Source: Alphaproteobacteria bacterium (GTDB lineage: Bacteria; Pseudomonadota; Alphaproteobacteria; Acetobacterales; Acetobacteraceae). Taken from it: DNA of 64,000 nucleotides. Of this stretch, positions 61,794 through 64,000 are shown piece after piece. The stretch is from contig JAFKFI010000061.1 of assembly GCA_017307285.1 (NCBI GenBank), positions 11,803 to 75,802 of the forward strand, given 5' to 3'. The first letter of the stretch is position 1; the number at the start of each line of letters is the position of its first letter. Both the position numbers and the translations under genes were made by a program. The notes below the pieces were generated by a model that was given only the letters and a program-made list of their open reading frames with translations, had not been told where the DNA came from and did no database searches.

Positions 61794-62750
61794 CTATTCG
61801 GCGGCGGCCACGGTGGGCGGGCGGGCCAGCGGCCGGGCGGCGGCGGCGCGCCCCGCCCGGAACAGGCTCGACAGGAACTCCGCCTGGCCGTTGAACTTCG
61901 ACGAGATCGGCAGATCGAGCAACGCCTGGTCGGCATCGTAGCTGGTCAGCCGCACCGAGCCGGGCAGGGCAGCGAGCTCGGACGCCAGCACGTTATGGCA
62001 GGCGATCTCGTTGAGCCGGTTCATGATCTCGGCGGGCGTCGTGGGCACGCCCGGCCGGCGCTCGGGCTGGGCGCGGATCAGGATGAGCTCCGCCGGCGGG
62101 ATCGGCGTCAGCAGGGGCTCGAGCGGCGGGTTGCCCGAATAGCCGCCATCCCAATAGGCCCGGCCGCCGATCTCGATGGCGGGGAACACGAAGGGCAGGC
62201 AGGAAGAGGCGAGCAAAACCTCGGTGTCGATCGCGGCGTTGCCGAACAGCACCGCGCGCCCGGTCTCGACGTCGGTGGCGGCGACCGTCAAGCGGGGTGC
62301 GGTGGGGTGGGTCAGCAGCGACCGGTCGATCAGGTCGTCGAGCACCGCGCGCAGCGGATTGAGGCCGAGCGGATTGAGCTGCGCCGGGCTGAACAGCCGC
62401 ATCGCGGTCTCCAGCCCCTGCCAGATCAGGCTGTTGCTGAGGTCCCAGCCCCACAGCCAGCGTTCCAGCGGTCCGCTTTGCAGCGGGCTCAGCGCATAGG
62501 CCTGCGCCACACGCTGCCACAGCCGGCGCATCTCGATCCGCGCTCCCTCCGGTCCGCCGCGCATCAGCCCTTGCACCAGCATGGTGGCCAGGATCGCGCC
62601 CGACGAGACGCCGCAGATCGCGTCGAGCCGGAGATCGTCTTCGAGCAGCCGGTCGAGCACACCCCAGGCGAAGGCGCCGTGCGCGCCGCCGCCTTGCAGC
62701 GCAAGTGCCGTTCCAGGGCGAGCGACTCCGCCCAATTTCGATGCTGTCAT
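61794..62750 (-). CDS. Patatin-like phospholipase
   Basis: A 318-residue serine lipase with LQGGGAHGAFAWG (oxyanion hole), GVSSG with nucleophile Ser49, and YWDGGYSGNPP with the dyad Asp. The central WGWDLSNSLIWQ and KFNGQAEFL segments match bacterial patatin-like proteins often linked to membrane or PHB-granule lipid turnover. ATG 62750 starts MTASKLGG. It lies 11 bases upstream of tam on the same strand. Confidence 0.9.
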   Translation of the reverse strand: MTASKLGGVARPGTALALQGGGAHGAFAWGVLDRLLEDDLRLDAICGVSSGAILATMLVQGLMRGGPEGARIEMRRLWQRVAQAYALSPLQSGPLERWLWGWDLSNSLIWQGLETAMRLFSPAQLNPLGLNPLRAVLDDLIDRSLLTHPTAPRLTVAATDVETGRAVLFGNAAIDTEVLLASSCLPFVFPAIEIGGRAYWDGGYSGNPPLEPLLTPIPPAELILIRAQPERRPGVPTTPAEIMNRLNEIACHNVLASELAALPGSVRLTSYDADQALLDLPISSKFNGQAEFLSSLFRAGRAAAARPLARPPTVAAAE

Positions 62751-62776
62751 CTCACCGCAATAATGAGCTGCCGTGC

Positions 62777-64000
62777 TTACGGCAACCACATTAGCGCGCG
62801 CACCAGCCGGCGCGTTCGCCCGGCGAACAGGCGAGCCGCGTAGAACTCCCCCGCTGCGCGCTTGCCCGCCTCGGCGCGGGTCGGATACGGCACGATCATG
62901 CCGGCGAGCCGCGAAAGGCTGATGCGACGGCCGATCGCCAGGCTCCACGCGCCGATCATCTCGCCGGCGTGCGGCGCCAGAATGCCGGCACCCAGCACTC
63001 GCCCGCGCGCCACGACCAGCTTCACCAGCCCGGCGGTCTCGGCCTCGGCGATGGCGCGATCGTTTTCGGCAAGCGGCCACCGAAGCGCCGTGACCGCGTG
63101 GCTCTGCTCGCGTGCCTCGGCCTCGGTGAGGCCGACCTGCGCCAGCTCGGGATCGGTGTAGGTGACGCGCGGCAAGGCGGGATAGTCGACGCGCGCGGGA
63201 AGCCGGAACAGGGCGCGGCGGATCACGATGCCAGCGTGATAGCTCCCGGCATGCGTGAAGGCGCGCGGTCCGACCCCCGCGGGGTCGGCGATGTCGCCCA
63301 CGGCGTAGACCCGCCGGTTGGTCGGGCTGCGCAATCCCCGGTCGGTCGCGATGCCGCGAGGCGTGACCCGCACCTCCCCGGCATCGAGACCGAGATCGGC
63401 GAGGCTCGGCCGGCGGCCCGTGGCGACCAACAAGTGTGTCCCCGCGATGCGTCGGCCGTCCCTCAGCACCAGCGCCGGCCCCGGCTGCACGGCGACGACG
63501 TCCGCGTGCTCGATCATCGCAACGCCTTGTCCGACCAGGATGTCGCGCAGGGGCGCCACCAACTCGGGGTCCTCCTTGGCAGCGATGCTGCCGGACTGCA
63601 CCACCGTCACCCGGCAACCCAGTCCGGCATGGGCCTGCGCCATCTCGAGCCCGACCGGGCCGCCGCCCAGGATCAGCAGGTGTCCGGGCTGTTCGGGCAG
63701 GTCGAACAGCGTTTCGTTGGTGAGGAACCGCACGTCGGCGAGGCCGGGGATGTCTGGCACCGCCGCATGGCTGCCGGCCGCGACGACGATGCGGCGCGCG
63801 GTGATCCGCCGCCCGCCCACCGCCAGCGCATCGGGTGCTACGAAGCGCGCGCTGTCGCGCAGCACCGTCGCCCCGAGGCGGCGATAGCGCTCCTCGGAAT
63901 CGGTTGGAGCGATCGCGGCGATCGCGCCGCGGACGTGGGCGCGCACGGCTTGCCAATCGATCTCGGGCTCCGGCAGGTGCACGCCGTAGCGTCCGGCGCG
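62777..64000 (-). CDS. FAD-dependent pyridine nucleotide-disulfide oxidoreductase (mercuric reductase-like), 5' end outside window
   Basis: About 408 C-terminal residues of a flavoprotein disulfide reductase. Visible are VVAAGSHAAVPDIPG, the NAD(P)H loop LILGGGPVGLEMA, ATGRRP, the second FAD segment RVYAVGDIADP and the dimerisation domain with VTYTDPELAQVGLTE. The N-terminal FAD loop and the redox CxxxxC lie beyond the right edge, so activity and the exact type (dihydrolipoamide dehydrogenase, MerA-like or other) cannot be decided. The C-terminus lacks the HxxHPT motif of lipoamide and glutathione enzymes, favouring the MerA-like uncharacterised group. Confidence 0.85.
   Translation of the reverse strand, partial: RAGRYGVHLPEPEIDWQAVRAHVRGAIAAIAPTDSEERYRRLGATVLRDSARFVAPDALAVGGRRITARRIVVAAGSHAAVPDIPGLADVRFLTNETLFDLPEQPGHLLILGGGPVGLEMAQAHAGLGCRVTVVQSGSIAAKEDPELVAPLRDILVGQGVAMIEHADVVAVQPGPALVLRDGRRIAGTHLLVATGRRPSLADLGLDAGEVRVTPRGIATDRGLRSPTNRRVYAVGDIADPAGVGPRAFTHAGSYHAGIVIRRALFRLPARVDYPALPRVTYTDPELAQVGLTEAEAREQSHAVTALRWPLAENDRAIAEAETAGLVKLVVARGRVLGAGILAPHAGEMIGAWSLAIGRRISLSRLAGMIVPYPTRAEAGKRAAGEFYAARLFAGRTRRLVRALMWLP

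Overview
The window looks like the chromosome of a high-GC, Gram-negative alphaproteobacterium, probably in or near Rhodospirillales/Acetobacterales. The grounds are the strongly GC-biased third codon positions, the gene order NYN protein - folK - rpoZ - rel - acpS - lepB - rnc - era that is usual in that class, a K+-independent H+-pyrophosphatase, a PEP-CTERM protein, and the amino-acid ABC transporter and CoA-chemistry content. I see no insertion sequence, prophage, CRISPR array or rRNA. The order assignment is inference.

Layout. 1-6745: an NYN protein (-), then a tightly packed housekeeping run for folate, RNA polymerase omega, (p)ppGpp, acyl carrier protein activation, signal peptidase, RNase III and Era. 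6746-6927: a CRP-type palindrome, structured sequence and a strong terminator. 7014-12595: a membrane protein, zwf, a NUDIX hydrolase, and a four-gene minus-strand operon (PEP-mutase-superfamily enzyme, DUF29, SDR, 6PGDH-like). 12838-25615: the main accessory feature, a branched-chain amino-acid type ABC transporter (livG, livF, livH, livM) followed by seven consecutive paralogous Tat-exported substrate-binding proteins, five or six of them preceded by a related promoter-like cassette. This suggests one permease fed by many receptors.

25799-35646: a PIG-L deacetylase, a secreted protein, an RND pump with its adaptor, a two-subunit ThDP decarboxylase, an acyl-CoA dehydrogenase and a class III CoA-transferase. 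35650-41140: a lytic transglycosylase, a candidate small RNA with an anti-Shine-Dalgarno motif, N-formylglutamate amidohydrolase, tRNA-Val, an ionotropic-glutamate-receptor-like channel with an animal-like pore, and hppA. 41316-45078: iron storage (bfd-bfr behind a Fur-like box), a small gene pair with a probable HEPN remnant, a CAU tRNA, ettA and a GNAT acetyltransferase. 45154-47785: an L,D-transpeptidase, a tiny proline-rich lipoprotein and a phosphoesterase.

48057-55322: the four-gene ligase-associated DNA-damage module (pdeM, Lhr-like helicase, exonuclease, ATP-dependent ligase). It is split into two divergent halves by a MazEF-type toxin-antitoxin pair and flanked by a VapBC pair. 55456-59734: an HpcH/HpaI aldolase, a small basic protein, a flavin-reductase-like protein and an orphan chemoreceptor. 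59735-60347 is repeat-rich and gene-free. 60348-64000: a PEP-CTERM gene apparently broken by a 59-bp inverted copy of part of the neighbouring tam gene, then tam, a patatin-like phospholipase and a truncated disulfide oxidoreductase.

The clearest candidates for something undescribed are the seven-receptor array with its repeated 5' cassettes, the animal-like iGluR pore, the 36.5-kb small RNA, and the tam-derived scar in the PEP-CTERM gene.
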